Assembly (NCBI GenBank): GCA_001599755.1
Contig: BCHX01000002.1
Span: 2,825,071-2,886,951, forward strand
Length of the DNA stretch: 61,881 bases
Source of the DNA: Gliomastix tumulicola
Taxonomy: Eukaryota; Ascomycota; Sordariomycetes; Hypocreales; Bionectriaceae
Reading direction: 5' to 3'
In this document: one piece after another, positions 15,139 to 27,275 of the stretch
Layout: each line of letters opens with the position of its first letter
Numbering within the stretch: the stretch's first letter is position 1
Notes under the pieces: generated by a model
The model's input: the letters and a program-made list of their open reading frames with translations, nothing else
Databases searched by the model: none
What the model was told of the DNA's origin: nothing
Position numbers and translations under genes: made by a program

Positions 15139-15373
15139 TATTAAGGGTCTTAGTATAGAAGTAGGTTATACTATATATTTATAGAGTAATCTCTTAGTAG
15201 NNNNNNNNNNNNNNNNNNNNNNNNNNNNNNNNNNNNNNNNNNNNNNNNNNNNNNNNNNNNNNNNNNNNNNNNNNNNNNNNNNNNNNNNNNNNNNNNNNNN
15301 TTAATAATAATAAGTAATAATATTAGGACTTCTTAGGCTTAGTATACTATTATTCTTATTCTAGCCCCTTTTA
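15139..15373 (-). repeat. 5' LTR of element A, with assembly gap
   Basis: The first 62 and last 73 bases match the 215-bp partner LTR; the middle is a run of 100 N (15,201-15,300). The partner copy predicts only about 80 missing bases, so the N run is a placeholder. Confidence 0.85.
15201..15300. other. Assembly gap (100 N)
   Basis: A run of exactly 100 N inside an LTR. Comparison with the other LTR of element A suggests the true gap is about 80 bp. Confidence 0.95.
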
Positions 15374-15787
15374 ATCTTTAATAAGAACTAGAAAATCTCT
15401 AAATAATAATAATAAGCTATTAATATATTACTATAAAGTTATAATAATATAAAAATAAATTAAAGGGAAGATTTAATTTCCTCTTAATTATTTTATTATA
15501 AAACTTAATTAATTTAATTAAAGAAATTTAAATAAAAAGAACTTACTAGTATTTATAATAACTTAAAGAAAGAGATAAAGTTACTAAAGTTACTAGAGTT
15601 ATTAGGGATTTCTATAGAATTTATTAAAAAACTATAAAGAAGTATTAAATAATTACTATTTATTAATTAAGAAATATAAGAAGAAAAATACTACTAAATA
15701 CTACTTACTTTATATAAAAAGCTAAGGTTACTTTATTATTATTAATAATAATAGTCTTTATAAAACTATAAATATTTCCTTAAAAGG
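15374..15787 (+). mobile_element. Element B, part 2
   Basis: Continues element B after the insertion of element A. It matches the reverse complement of element A from about 9,230 to 8,830 base by base apart from transitions, and ends where element D is inserted (target duplication AAAGG at 15,783-15,787). No frame survives. Confidence 0.82.
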
Positions 15788-16197
15788 TATAATAAATAAG
15801 CTTTTAGTAGCTATAGGGTAGTTAAAAGAAGAGTAGAGTTTTAAATAAATAAAGCTTATTTATAGAATTAATAAAGTTTTTATATTAAATAGTAATAGTT
15901 ATAGTTTAAGTATAAAATTTAAGTATTAAATAAATAAGTAAAGTAAATATTATAGTAAATAACCTTATTAATAGCTAAAGTTATTTTATATATACTAGCT
16001 AGGTAAGGGTTATAGTATATATAAGTATTAAGTATAAATATTCTAAAGATAGCTTATTAAATTATAGTAAATAAATAAGCTATTAGGGATTACTAGAGTA
16101 TAATACTTTTATAATTCTTTCTTAATTAATAAGAAAAAGTAAGGTATATATAATAGGCTTAGTTATTTATAATATAACTAAATATTAGTTTATAATA
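15788..16197 (-). repeat. 3' LTR of element D
   Basis: 410 bp, starting TATAATAAATAAGC and ending TTTATAATA on the plus strand, consistent with TGT...ACA termini after RIP. It matches 24,133-24,541 throughout, with mostly C/T and G/A differences. Confidence 0.85.
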
Positions 16198-18151
16198 TAA
16201 TACCCCTCCTCCTAAGGTTCTTATCCTAAGACCTTTATAAATACTTATACCTCCCCTAATTCCTTATAAGTTTATTTTCCTTCCCTCTTTTTACACTTCT
16301 TTAGTCTTAATATCCTACTAACTACTATATTAAGTTATATACTAAAAACATATAAAACTCTTAAGTATAACTCCTTATAGGCTTATTTTAACCTAAATAG
16401 TCTTTTCACTAAGATACCTTATACTTATTATTTTAAGAATAAGAAGAAGTATATCTTTATAAAGGAAAAATCCTCTTAATATTATAAGTATATTTAGTGT
16501 AGTTACTTTTATAATAGGGTTTTTATTATATTTTTCTATAGAGCTCTCTTATTATAGTACACTTTTCTTAGTTTTTTATTAATAATTTTTTTTTTTTTTA
16601 GTAAACCACTTAATAGTATAGTAGAAGAAGTTAAGCACTAAGGAAAATAATACTAAGGTTACACTAAAGAGGCTCTAGTTATAGCTTTTTAAAGCTATTA
16701 GTTATCTATAGTAAATTTAGAAGATTTATAAAAAGGTAAAGAAGTAAAGTAATAAGCTCTTTTATTATAATATAGAAGAGTTAAATAAGGAGGATAAAGT
16801 TATTCCTACTCCTAATATTCTTCCTACCTTAAAGGGTTATAAATACTAAGTAGTAAATAACCTTTAGTAGCTTAGGGTCCTAAATAATCCTAACTAATTA
16901 TTATTTAATTTAGGGGATTTTAATAATATTAAGCTACTTATTAATAGAACTATTATAGAAGATATTAAGCCTTCTTTAGGTGTCTAGTAGGTTTTTATAT
17001 ATATATTCTTTTTATTTAATTAAGTATTTAACCTCTTTATTAATTTATTTTTTATTAATAATTTTTTCTAGTTTATAGTTCTCTTTATAAACTTTAATAT
17101 TAAGTTATAGTATAATAATAATAGTATCCTTTAATACTAGTTTAAAAAGTAAAATATAAAAAATAAAATATATATATATTTCCTCTAGTAATAAAAGCTT
17201 ATAATTAAATATTAAAATTTTCTTTTTAATTTTAAATAAATTAAGTTTCTTATAGTCTAATTTATTATTTAATTAGGTTATCTCTATTCCTCTATATAGT
17301 AGGTAAACTATATCTCCCTCTTTAAGGTTTAGTCCCTTAATTCTATTTTAATTATAGTACTTAAATATTTATTTATAAATAAATTCTAGTTATTATTTTA
17401 TTTTTTTATAAAATACCTATAATTATTCTATAATAAGGATTACTTTTTCTATAAGTAATTCTTCTTAAGGTATTTTATTAATTTTAAGCTTAAATTTATA
17501 GTTAATATAAAATAATAATATTTTTATTAACTCTTAATATACTAAATTATAGATAAATTAAACTTATAGTAATATTTCTACTTAATTATTTTAATTATAG
17601 TTAATATAGTATTATAGATATTATTTAAGTATTTAATTAAGTTACTTTATTTATTTATTTATTTATAAGTATTATATTATACTTAACTTATAGTTAATAT
17701 TAAGTTATACTATAAATACTTATTAAAACTTAAAAGTAAATATTATCCCTCTATTTAAGATAATTTTATTAAGTAGTTTATAATTAAATATTATAACTTA
17801 TAGGAAATAGTATATAAGTATAGCTATATTATTTAATTCTTTATATAAAATAAAGTATTTATACTTAATTAATTTATTAGTAACTATTAATATCTTATTA
17901 TAAATTTTCTTTAATTCTAATTCCTTAAATATAGGTAATTTAATAATATAGTTAAAGGTAATTAATCCCTATAGTTATAAGGGTACTAGTAGTAATTATA
18001 AGTATTTATAGGGCTTATATTATATAGCCTTAGTAAGGTTATATTTATAATATATCTTAATAATTTTCTAAATATTATTCTTTAATCCCTTATATTAATA
18101 GTTTTATTATATTTATTTATAAGTTTATTAAATCCCTTAATATTTATTATA

Positions 18152-20582
18152 GGGATAATAGGTAGGGTTAGAATACTAGTATATAAAGGTCTTAATTCTC
18201 CTTTACCTTAAGGTTTAAACTAAGCTAGCTAATATAGTCTAGGTTATAGGACCTAGGTCACTAGCTAGGTTATAAGACCTCTACACCTAGTCTTATAGCT
18301 ACCTTATAATAATTACCTAAGAATAGAAAAAAGACTATATCCTTATAGTCTAAGCTAAGACTATTTAATTAAAAAATAAATTAATAATAATTAAAAATTA
18401 CTAGGACTAGGTATAATCTTATCCTCTAATTTATCTATTAATAACTAGTAGTAGTCTTAGTTATTTTCTCTTATCTATAAATTATTTAAGTTTATAGTAT
18501 TATTAATAGTATTACTAGTAACTTATTTAATAACTTCCTAGAGAGTTATATTTACCTTAATTTATATATATATAAAGCTTATTAATACTTCTATAAGAAT
18601 ATTATTTAATCTCTACTAAGTTTATAATATACTTATAGAGAGCTAAATACTATAGGTCTTAGCTAGTTTATTAATTATAACCTCTAATTATTTAATTAAT
18701 TTAACCTTTATATTTTATCTCTATTTTAATATATTATTAATTTAAATAAAAACCTTAAATAATATACTTTTTTAATTAATATATTTTTAAAATATAATAT
18801 TTAATTTATTATTAAAGTATTATTTTTTAAGTTTAATTTAAATATTAATTATAATAAACTAATATTTATTAAATTAGTAAGGTTAATTATCTTAAATTAT
18901 TTTAATATTCTATAGTATAGGGTCTTCCTTTAATTTAATAATAGTTATAAAGATTAATATTAATTAATAGAAGTAAATCTTAGTAATATCTCCTTAAGTA
19001 AACTTTATATTAAAGAAAGTATTTATTAATTAAACTAAAGTAATACCTAGTTTAATATTTTATTAATTATTATTTTAGTTATTAATAATAGTAACTATAT
19101 TTACTCTAAGGATAAGCTTAAGAGGGTTTAATTCTTATATAACCTAAGCTAAGACTCTCTTAGTATTAATAAAAAGCTTAAAGGTATATATAACTACTAA
19201 GAGGTTTTTAAGTATATATAAATAAAGTAACTTTAATTTATCTTATATTATAGCTAGCTTATTAACTACTTTTATTAATCTAATATATTCTTAGTAAAGT
19301 ATAAAAATAATATATATATATAATTTAATAATATAATTATTATTATTATATATCTTAGTCTTTATTTTTTTAATTAGTTAAGAGTTCTTAGAGTTCTTAT
19401 AGACTTTATTTATAATATTAAAAATAATAGCTTTAAAGAAAGTTATAATATAAGCTTATTTTTAGTTATTAAATTTTTTATTAATTTAGTTAAAATAAAA
19501 TATATACTAAAGGCTAGCTTTAAGTAAATATAAATAAGCTTTAATCTTACTACTTATTATTAAAAGGTTAATAAGGTAATATTTAGTTATAAATTATAGT
19601 AGTATATTTATATAATTTAGGTTAATTAATTTAAATTAACTTTTATAAAAATTAAAATAATTTTAATAAAGTATATTTTTATTTAAGATTTTTATAGTTA
19701 CTTTAAAGGTTAATATAATTTAAATTATAAATATATTAATAGTATTATTAATAGACTTAATTAATATATACTAAATATAGCTAGAGGGCCCTTAGAGAAT
19801 ATTCTTTATTATAGTTATTTACTTCTTAGCTAAGGTTTAATCTTCTAAATTTTATCTAGAGAATATAACTTTAATACTAGTATTATTAAAGCTTAAATAA
19901 GTTATAGGTAGTATAATTTATATAACTTTAGCTATATAGCTAGTAGCTTTAAGGGTTACTTAAAGCTTAATAAACTTAACTTATAATAAAGCTTTATTAC
20001 TATTAAAATTTAAAGTAATTTTAGTAATTATTTTATATAATATAGTCTTAAGGTTAATCTTAGGTATTATAGTATTAACCTTAGTCTTTTAGGGATAATT
20101 ATACTTTCCTACTATAATATTATCTTCTATATAGGAGGTACTAGAGGTAATAAGTAATATAAAAGATAATAAATTAATATAAAGAAGGATAAATTAATAT
20201 AAAAAGGTATATAGCCTAAGGATATAAAGATAAATAAACTAATATAATTATAGTCTTACTACCTAGTAGAAAAATATAATAAATATAAGACTAAGGTAAA
20301 AATATTATAAAAGTAATATAAAAATATAATAATCTTATTATTTTACTAATTAACTTAATTTTTATTATACTTTTTACTTATTTCTTATATTTTATATTAA
20401 GTCTTAGGTATTAAACTTATTAATTAACTTATTAGTATCCCTTATAAGAAGGTCTTTATTATACTATTTATTATATTTTAGACTATACCTAGTCTAGTAG
20501 ACTAGGTATTAGTTCCTACCTTATAATATATATTATATAGTAAGAGTATTAATTTTAAAAGATTACTATTTATTATTATCCC
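18152..20582. repeat. Repeat E, copy 1 (class unknown)
   Basis: A 2.43-kb repeat that interrupts element D between its reverse transcriptase and integrase remnants; the second copy is 30,793-33,213. Both begin GGGATAATAGGTAGGGTT and end TTATTATTATCCC, a 9-bp terminal inverted repeat (GGGATAATA). No convincing target duplication was seen. The first 190 bp also occur alone at 27,086-27,275 and 50,108-50,245 and could be an LTR. I could not recognise any protein in either strand. Confidence 0.6.
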
Positions 20583-23500
20583 CTTCTATATAAATAGTAA
20601 AGATTAAGTTAAGTTATAGATAATAGAATAAGTTAAGGTCCTAAGGGGCTAATTTAAACTATAAAATTAAAATAATTAAGTAAACTCTCTAGTATACTAG
20701 TAGATTAAGCCTATATACCTAGGGGTTTATAACTTCTAATATCTTAAATAGATTAACTCTCTATTAGCTAAATTTTTAATATTATCCTAGGGCTTTATAG
20801 TAATTAACTACTAGATATAGTTTACTCTTCTTCTTCTTAATAAATATAATAAAGTATTTTACTATAAATATTAAAGGTTAAATATATCCTTTTTCTAGTA
20901 TTTTATTTAAGTATTTATTTAATACTTTTATTTCTTTTAGTATAAAGTTATAAATTTTATAAAATATAAGGTTAATTTTATTAATAAGGTTAATTATATA
21001 GTTTTATTTTATATATTTTAGTAGACCTATTAGTAGCTAATCCTTAAATAAATTCTTATAAATTCTATATTTAAGTAAAATATTCTTTATTTTATTATAG
21101 GGCTATTCTTAAGGGTCCTATTTATCTTTATACTATACTAGGTATACTTCTTTTATATAGAAGTATAGTTTCCCTAAGATATATTATTTTATTTTTCTTT
21201 TAGGTTATAATACTATTAAAGCTATTACTAGGTTATTATTTTTCCTTATATTTTACTATAGTATATATTTAATTATCTATTTATCTTAGTAATTAAACTT
21301 TACTAGTTAATTTATCTTAAGTATAAATTCTACTTCTTCTAGTATCCTATTAATAGGTAAGCCTATAGTATCTCACTATTATAGTTAGCTATACTTCTAG
21401 TTAATATTAAGGTTTTTACTTTATAACTATAGAAACCCTAATATTAAGTTATAGCTTTTAATTAGTATAATATTAAAGACTATTATAGTCTTATATCTTA
21501 ATAGGTTAATAGTAAATTAATTAATCTCACTATTAACTATTTCTCTATTATATACTATAGGTTATCCTTTAAGATTAAGAAGTAGTTAAGGCTTTAACTT
21601 TTTACTTTATAGTAGGTAGTATTAGTTAACTATTACTATTATAATATAATTATTTATCACTCTACTATTAATTAATATATTTAAGTAGTATCTTTATATT
21701 TAAACCTTTAAGGTTAACTTCCCTACTATTACTTATATAGTAACCTTTATTCTATATAGGTTCCTTAGGTCTTCCTAATTAACTACCCTATTTATTAGTG
21801 TATTCTAAATAAGTCTTATTATTTATATAGGTATTTTATTAATAATATATTATTATTAGCAGCTTCTTAGTATACTTAAGTATTTCTTTTATATTTCTTA
21901 GTATTATTAATATTATTACTTAGTGCTTTATTTTATATTAAAGTTAAATTTATTATTTACTATTTATAGGACTTCTTACTTAATATCTTTAATATTAAGT
22001 CCTAGTTAATATATTTTATATATATATAGATCTTTATATATCTCCTATATAGTTTATAGGTTATTATCTTTATTATTAAAGTAAACCTTATATTTTTATT
22101 CTTTCTTATTATAGTAGCACTTATTATTATATTTTTATTATATACCTTTAATTTTTTATTACTATTAAGTATTTTTATCCTAGTTATCTTTTTTAAGTCC
22201 CTCTTATACTATTTCTTAGAGGTATAAGTGGACTTTATCTTTAATTACTTATTATTAATATATTTAATATTAAATTAAGTTCTAGAGGAGCTTATTAGCC
22301 TTACTTTATATAAATCTCCTTTCTTTTTTTTCCTTTTCTATATTCTTCCTTAAGTGTTATTAAATAATCTTATCTTTATTATAGACCTTATAATTATAAT
22401 TATTATAGTTAAATAATAAGAGATCCTCCTAGTAGCTTTACTAGCTAGTAAGTTTAAGTTATATAATATCCTCTATAGGCTAATTATAAACTCTAAATCC
22501 TTTAATATAATTCCACTAGTATAAGTTAAAATAGGCTTATTTAGCCTAAGTAGAGTATATATTATTTTTAGCTTTTTCTTTAATATAATCCTTATAATTA
22601 TAATAATAGTAAGAGATCTATATAAAATTAATATAATCCTTATAGTTTATTTAAAGTAATAAGTAATCTTTAAACTCTCCTCTATAGATTAATTCTTCTT
22701 TAAGTATTTATATAAGCTTAACTACTTTAATAGTAATAACTTTATTTTTACTAGACGGTACTAAATTATATTATTTATTAAAGTCCTTATAGTTTTCTTT
22801 ATTAGGGGTAATTTTATAAAGCCCTTATATAAAGCCTTAGTACTCCTCTTTATTAACTAAGGATATCTTATACTTTATATTATACTCTAGGTCTTAAAGA
22901 TACTTATCTCTATATTCTTATACTTTAATCTCCTTTAAGTACTACCTGTTAGTTCTCTTAAAGTTTTTATATATAGTATAATTATTTTAAAAGCACTTAA
23001 TCTATAAAAATAAGTTATATTAAGAGGTATCTTTAACTACTATAAGCTTAAAGTAAATTTTATATAAGGTATTAATAGTTTTAAGTACTTCTACTTCCTT
23101 CTTAAGTGTCTTAACTTCTTATATTTTATTATTCTTTTTAAGTAAATAATACTTTTATTAGTAGTATTCTTTCTTACTATAGTTATAGTAAGTAATATTC
23201 TTCTTATTTTATTTATACTTACTATATTTAATTTTATTAAGTTCTATAAATTTTATATAACCTTAGTTACTATATATAATACTATTAAGGTTTTAGCGCT
23301 ATAAGTTCTTATTATTTTATTACTTTTTACTTTAATTAAAGAAGTATTATAGTTTATTATATTAGCTATACTCTTAGTATTATTAATAAAGTTAATTATT
23401 AATTTAAACTACTATTATAGTATACTCTAAAAACTTATTAAGTCTCTTAAGTTTATATAGCTTATCCTTAACTTCTTCCTTAAGGCTATTATATATAATT

Positions 23501-24132
23501 ATTATAAGAGGTTTATTATTCTAATTAGTAATAAATATAATTTATTAAAGTTTAATAATATAATTACTAGTAAACTTAGTTTATTATAAGTAAATAAGTT
23601 TTTATTTAACTTAGTAGACTTTATTTATTATACTAAATACTACCTTAATAGCCTCTTTAAACTCTTTATAATTACTAAAGATCTTTTTTATTTTATTATT
23701 TTAAGTATCTTTATTATAGTTAAAGTAGTTATACATCTTAAGTTTAAACTATATAAAGGTGGTACCTATAAGGCATCCTCCTATATATATAATATAAGTC
23801 TTATTTTATTTTAAATAGTTAAAGTAAAAGCTATATAAAGCTCTTAATTAGGTTAAAAACCCTTAAAGCTTACTTAGTAATTTATTAAACTTCTTAGAGT
23901 TCTTAGGTTTAAGTATCTCACTATTATCCTTTTAACCCTAGGTTATAGTATACTATTTAGTAAGCTACACTATAAGGATATAAGCTTTATTAAGCTATTA
24001 CTATAACTTAGTATTAGTTAAGGCTAGGGTAAGCACCTAGGGGTTTAATAAAGTAAATTAAGTAGTAGCTATAGTATTAAATATTATTTAATATATAAAT
24101 ATAGTATTAGTTTTAAATAAAAGCTATTAATA

Positions 24133-24541
24133 TATAATAAATAGGCTTTTAGTAGCTATAGGGTAGTTAAAGAAGAATAGAGTTTTAAATAAGTAAGGCT
24201 TATTTATAAAACTAATAGAGTATTTATACTAAATAGTAATAATTATAATTTAAGTGTAAGATTTAAGTATTAAATAAATAAGTAAAGTAAATATTATAAT
24301 AAATAACCTTATTAATAGTTAAAGCTATTTTATATATACTAGTTAGGTAAAAGCTATAGTATATATAGGTATTAAGTATAAATATTATAAAAATAGCTTA
24401 CTAAATTATAGTAAATAAATAAGCTATTAGGGATTATTAAAATATAATACTTCTATAATCCTTTTCTAATTAGTAAGAAAAAGTGAAGTATATATAATAG
24501 GCTTAGTTATTTATAATATAACTAAGTATTAATTTATAATA
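24133..24541 (-). repeat. 5' LTR of element D
   Basis: 409 bp, direct repeat of 15,788-16,197. It ends at the AAAGG target duplication, after which element B resumes. Confidence 0.85.
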
Positions 24542-25605
24542 AAAGGTTAATAAATAATTATAAGAAATAAAGATAAAATAAGAATAAAAATAATTATACT
24601 TAAAGTCCTAAATATAATATATTATTACTTAAAACTCTTTAATAAGAATAAAGATATTCTTAATAATAGTAAGTGTAATAATAGTAATAATTAAAGATAA
24701 ACTAGTAAAAGCTTAAATAAAATACTAGAAATTTAAAATAAAAATAATAATATTAATAGCTAAGAATAAATAAATAAAAGCTTAAGAAAAATACTATAAA
24801 TTTAAAGTAATATAATAGTACTTATTAAATCTTAAAGTTAAAGTAGGGGAAATAAAAATAATAAAACTATTTAAATTAATAAAAGGTTATTAAAAATATA
24901 CTTAGTTCTTATTATACTTTACTACTAAAAATAAAGTAAAGCTATAACTAAAGGTATTTTTAACTTAAACCTAGGGTATAATAAGTAAAAAATAAAAAAT
25001 AATACTTTAATAAAAAGTAAATAAATCTTTATAAAAATTAAAAAGAATATATTAAAAATTAACTATAGGTTAAGTATAAATAGTAAAAGTAATAGTAAAA
25101 GTAAAAATACTAGAAGTAGTTTAAGGTAAAAAAAAAGTTAATAAAGAAGTTATATAAAACTAAAAATATATAATAATATTACTAAGAATTATTAACTTAA
25201 AAAGCTATAAAATTTATATTAGTATTATAAGGAAAGTTAAAAATACTTAAAATATATTAAATTTATAAAATACTTAATAATAATTTAAAATAAATATAAT
25301 ATATTTAAATTAATTAAAATAAATATATTCTTAGCTTATATTATAATATAATATTTTAATTTAATAATATACTTAATATAATTAATTAATTATACTTCTT
25401 AATAATAATTTAAGATTTATATAATAATAGTACTTATATATTAAAAAGTAAATTAATAATAATAATACTTATTATTAAAGTAATTAAATAAATTCTAAGA
25501 GAAGTATTAATAAATTATTAAAGGAAAATATAAAATTAAAAAAATAAAACCTACCTTTATAAATATTAACTTCTAGTAAACCTATAAAAGATTATATAAT
25601 ATAAT
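24542..25605 (+). mobile_element. Element B, part 3
   Basis: Element B resumes after element D and matches the reverse complement of element A from about 8,830 leftward. It ends at the insertion of the second hAT-like element (target duplication AATATAAT at 25,598-25,605). No open frame. Confidence 0.78.
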
Positions 25606-26081
25606 AAGTAGGTCTAATTATATAATATAAAAAGTCTAATTATATAATATAGCTTATGTGAGCTACTAGTATTATAGCGCCTTATACTATAGACCTATTA
25701 TTCTATAGGCTAAGGTGCTGGAAATAGCCTGGCCTAGCCCTATAGCGCCTAGGCCCCTATAATTATAGTAGCTAGGCCTCTATAAAATAGTATTATAGCA
25801 GCCGCCTTACATTATAATAATAGCCTAACCTTATAGAGGCAGACCTTATAGAGGTAGAGGTGATAGAGGCTACCTGCCTTAATTAAGGCCACGCTAATTA
25901 AGGTAGCTAGATTAAGGTAGCCTAGTTAAAGGTAGAGGCTACTAGAAGAGGCTAGGCCTAGGTAGTCTAATTAGCTGAGGCCTAGAGGTATAAAGAGGTA
26001 CTAAGAGCCCCCCTACCTAGTGCTTTATATATACTACTATTATATAAATAAATATTTTATATTATATAATTAGACCTACTT
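25606..26081 (-). mobile_element. hAT-like non-autonomous element, copy 2
   Basis: A 476-bp copy in reverse orientation to copy 1, with the 8-bp target duplication AATATAAT (25,598-25,605 and 26,082-26,089). Terminal inverted repeats start AAGTAGGTCTAATTATATAA at both ends. The interior keeps the family blocks, reversed: GCGCC...CTGGAAATAGCC, the AATTAAGGC units, and CTAAGAGCCCCCCTACC near the right end. It is more mutated than copies 1 and 3 but still GC-richer than its surroundings. Confidence 0.85.
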
Positions 26082-26732
26082 AATATAATTATTATCTTCT
26101 TAATCTTCTTATTAATAATTAATAAATAATTCTTATTTATAGTATTATACTTTTAATAATTAATAAAGTTACTTAAAATACTATTAAAAAGAATAATAAA
26201 ATATAAAGAAATAACTAGAGAAATATATATTAAAGATTAAATTAATAAATAAAAGATTTAATATAAAATATAAAAGGAGTTAAATATTAATTTTTAAATA
26301 AATATAAATAATAAATATAAATAAAAAAGTAATTATAATTAAAAATTAATAAGTAAAATAAAGAAAAATAATAAGTATTAATATAATAAAATCCTTTAAA
26401 GTAGAGATATATTTTTATATAAATATTTTATATATATAGTATAAGGTTATAAGTACTTTATTAATCTCTCTCTTTAAATTAAAGATATAAGATTACTTAT
26501 TTATATAATTATTATTATATATAAATATAGTAAGAGATAATAAAAGAAGAGAAAGGTAAAAAATTACTAAGAAAAGGAATATACTATATAAAATAAATAT
26601 AATAAAGTATAAAGAAAAAAAAAGGTAATAAAATACTAAAATATAAAAATTAATAATTAAAGCTATTTTATAGAGAAATAATAGTAAAACTATAATTAAA
26701 TAGTAAAAACTACCTACTAAGAAGAGGTATTT
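26082..26732 (+). mobile_element. Element B, part 4 (3' end before LTR)
   Basis: Matches the reverse complement of element A from about 7,750 to 7,112. It ends with the purine-rich tract AAGAAGAGGTATT directly before the LTR, the likely plus-strand primer site (AAGGAGGGGTATCC in element A). Confidence 0.75.
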
Positions 26733-27053
26733 TAAAAAAAGACTAAAATAAGAATAATATTATATTAAGCCTAAGAAATCTTAGTATTATTACTTATTAT
26801 TATTAGGTATTTATCTATAAAAGGTAATATTTTATTATTTTAGCTTAAGAGAGGATAATAAATAATATAATAATTAAATTTACCTCTTACTAAGAAATTA
26901 CTTTATAAATATATAGTATAACTTACTTCTATATTAAGACTATTCTAGCTTAAGGGAGAATAGTAAATAATATAATAATTAAACTTACCCCCTACTAAGA
27001 GATTACTCTATAAATATATAGTGTAACTTACTTCTATATTAAGACCCTTAATA
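26733..27053 (+). repeat. 3' LTR of element B with internal duplication
   Basis: Aligns with the 215-bp LTR of element A but is 321 bp long, because a segment of about 105 bp (from TAGCTTAAG to ATTAAGAC) is tandemly duplicated (about 26,841-26,940 and 26,946-27,046). It ends GACCCTTAATA at 27,053. The matching 5' LTR is not recognisable in the window. Confidence 0.7.
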
Positions 27054-27085
27054 CTAATTTTTATCTCTTATTACTATTTATTATA

Positions 27086-27275
27086 GGGATAATAAGTAAA
27101 ATTAAAATACTAATATATAAAAGTCTTAATTCTCCTCTACCTTAAGGTTTAAATTAAATTAATTAATATAGTTTAGGTTATAGGACTTAGGTTACTAGCT
27201 AGGTTATAAGACTTTTACACTTAGTCTTATAAGGTGGGACCTTTACACCTAGTCTTATAGCTACTTTATAATATT
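27086..27275 (+). repeat. Isolated left end of repeat E
   Basis: Begins GGGATAATAAGTAAAATT and matches the first 190 bp of repeat E, including the AGCTAGGTTATAAGAC and ACACCTAGTCTTATAGCTAC blocks, then stops at CTTTATAAT. It contains a small tandem duplication (the ACACTTAGTCTTATA block is repeated as ACACCTAGTCTTATA). A solo LTR is possible, but no target duplication was found. Confidence 0.55.

Larger units (their letters stand above)
6897..15373 (-). mobile_element. Element A, full-length Ty3/gypsy retrotransposon
   Basis: An 8.5-kb element on the minus strand with LTRs at 6,897-7,111 and 15,139-15,373. It is flanked by ATTTT (6,892-6,896) and ATCTT (15,374-15,378), a 5-bp target duplication with one C-to-T difference. 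It is inserted in element B, whose sequence continues without loss across the insertion. Reading the minus strand, the reverse transcriptase remnant lies at about 13,190 to 12,830 and the rest of pol follows leftward. A purine-rich tract (GGAGGGGTATCC on the minus strand) directly precedes the 3' LTR, as expected for the plus-strand primer. All frames are broken by RIP. Confidence 0.87.
15788..24541 (-). mobile_element. Element D, Ty3/gypsy retrotransposon
   Basis: An 8.75-kb insertion in element B with direct LTRs of about 410 bp (15,788-16,197 and 24,133-24,541) and a perfect 5-bp target duplication AAAGG (15,783-15,787 and 24,542-24,546). Pol remnants read on the minus strand. The reverse transcriptase N-terminal part is near 20,955-20,800 (EIKVLNKYLNKILEKGYI, then FIKKKKSKLYLVVNYYKALG). 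The integrase core is near 17,950-17,820 (YIIKLPIFKELELKKIY, then ILIVTNKLIKYKYFILYKE). A pyrimidine tract beside the left LTR (TACCCCTCCTCC) is the minus-strand polypurine tract, confirming orientation. Repeat E is nested inside at 18,152-20,582. All frames are interrupted. Confidence 0.85.
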
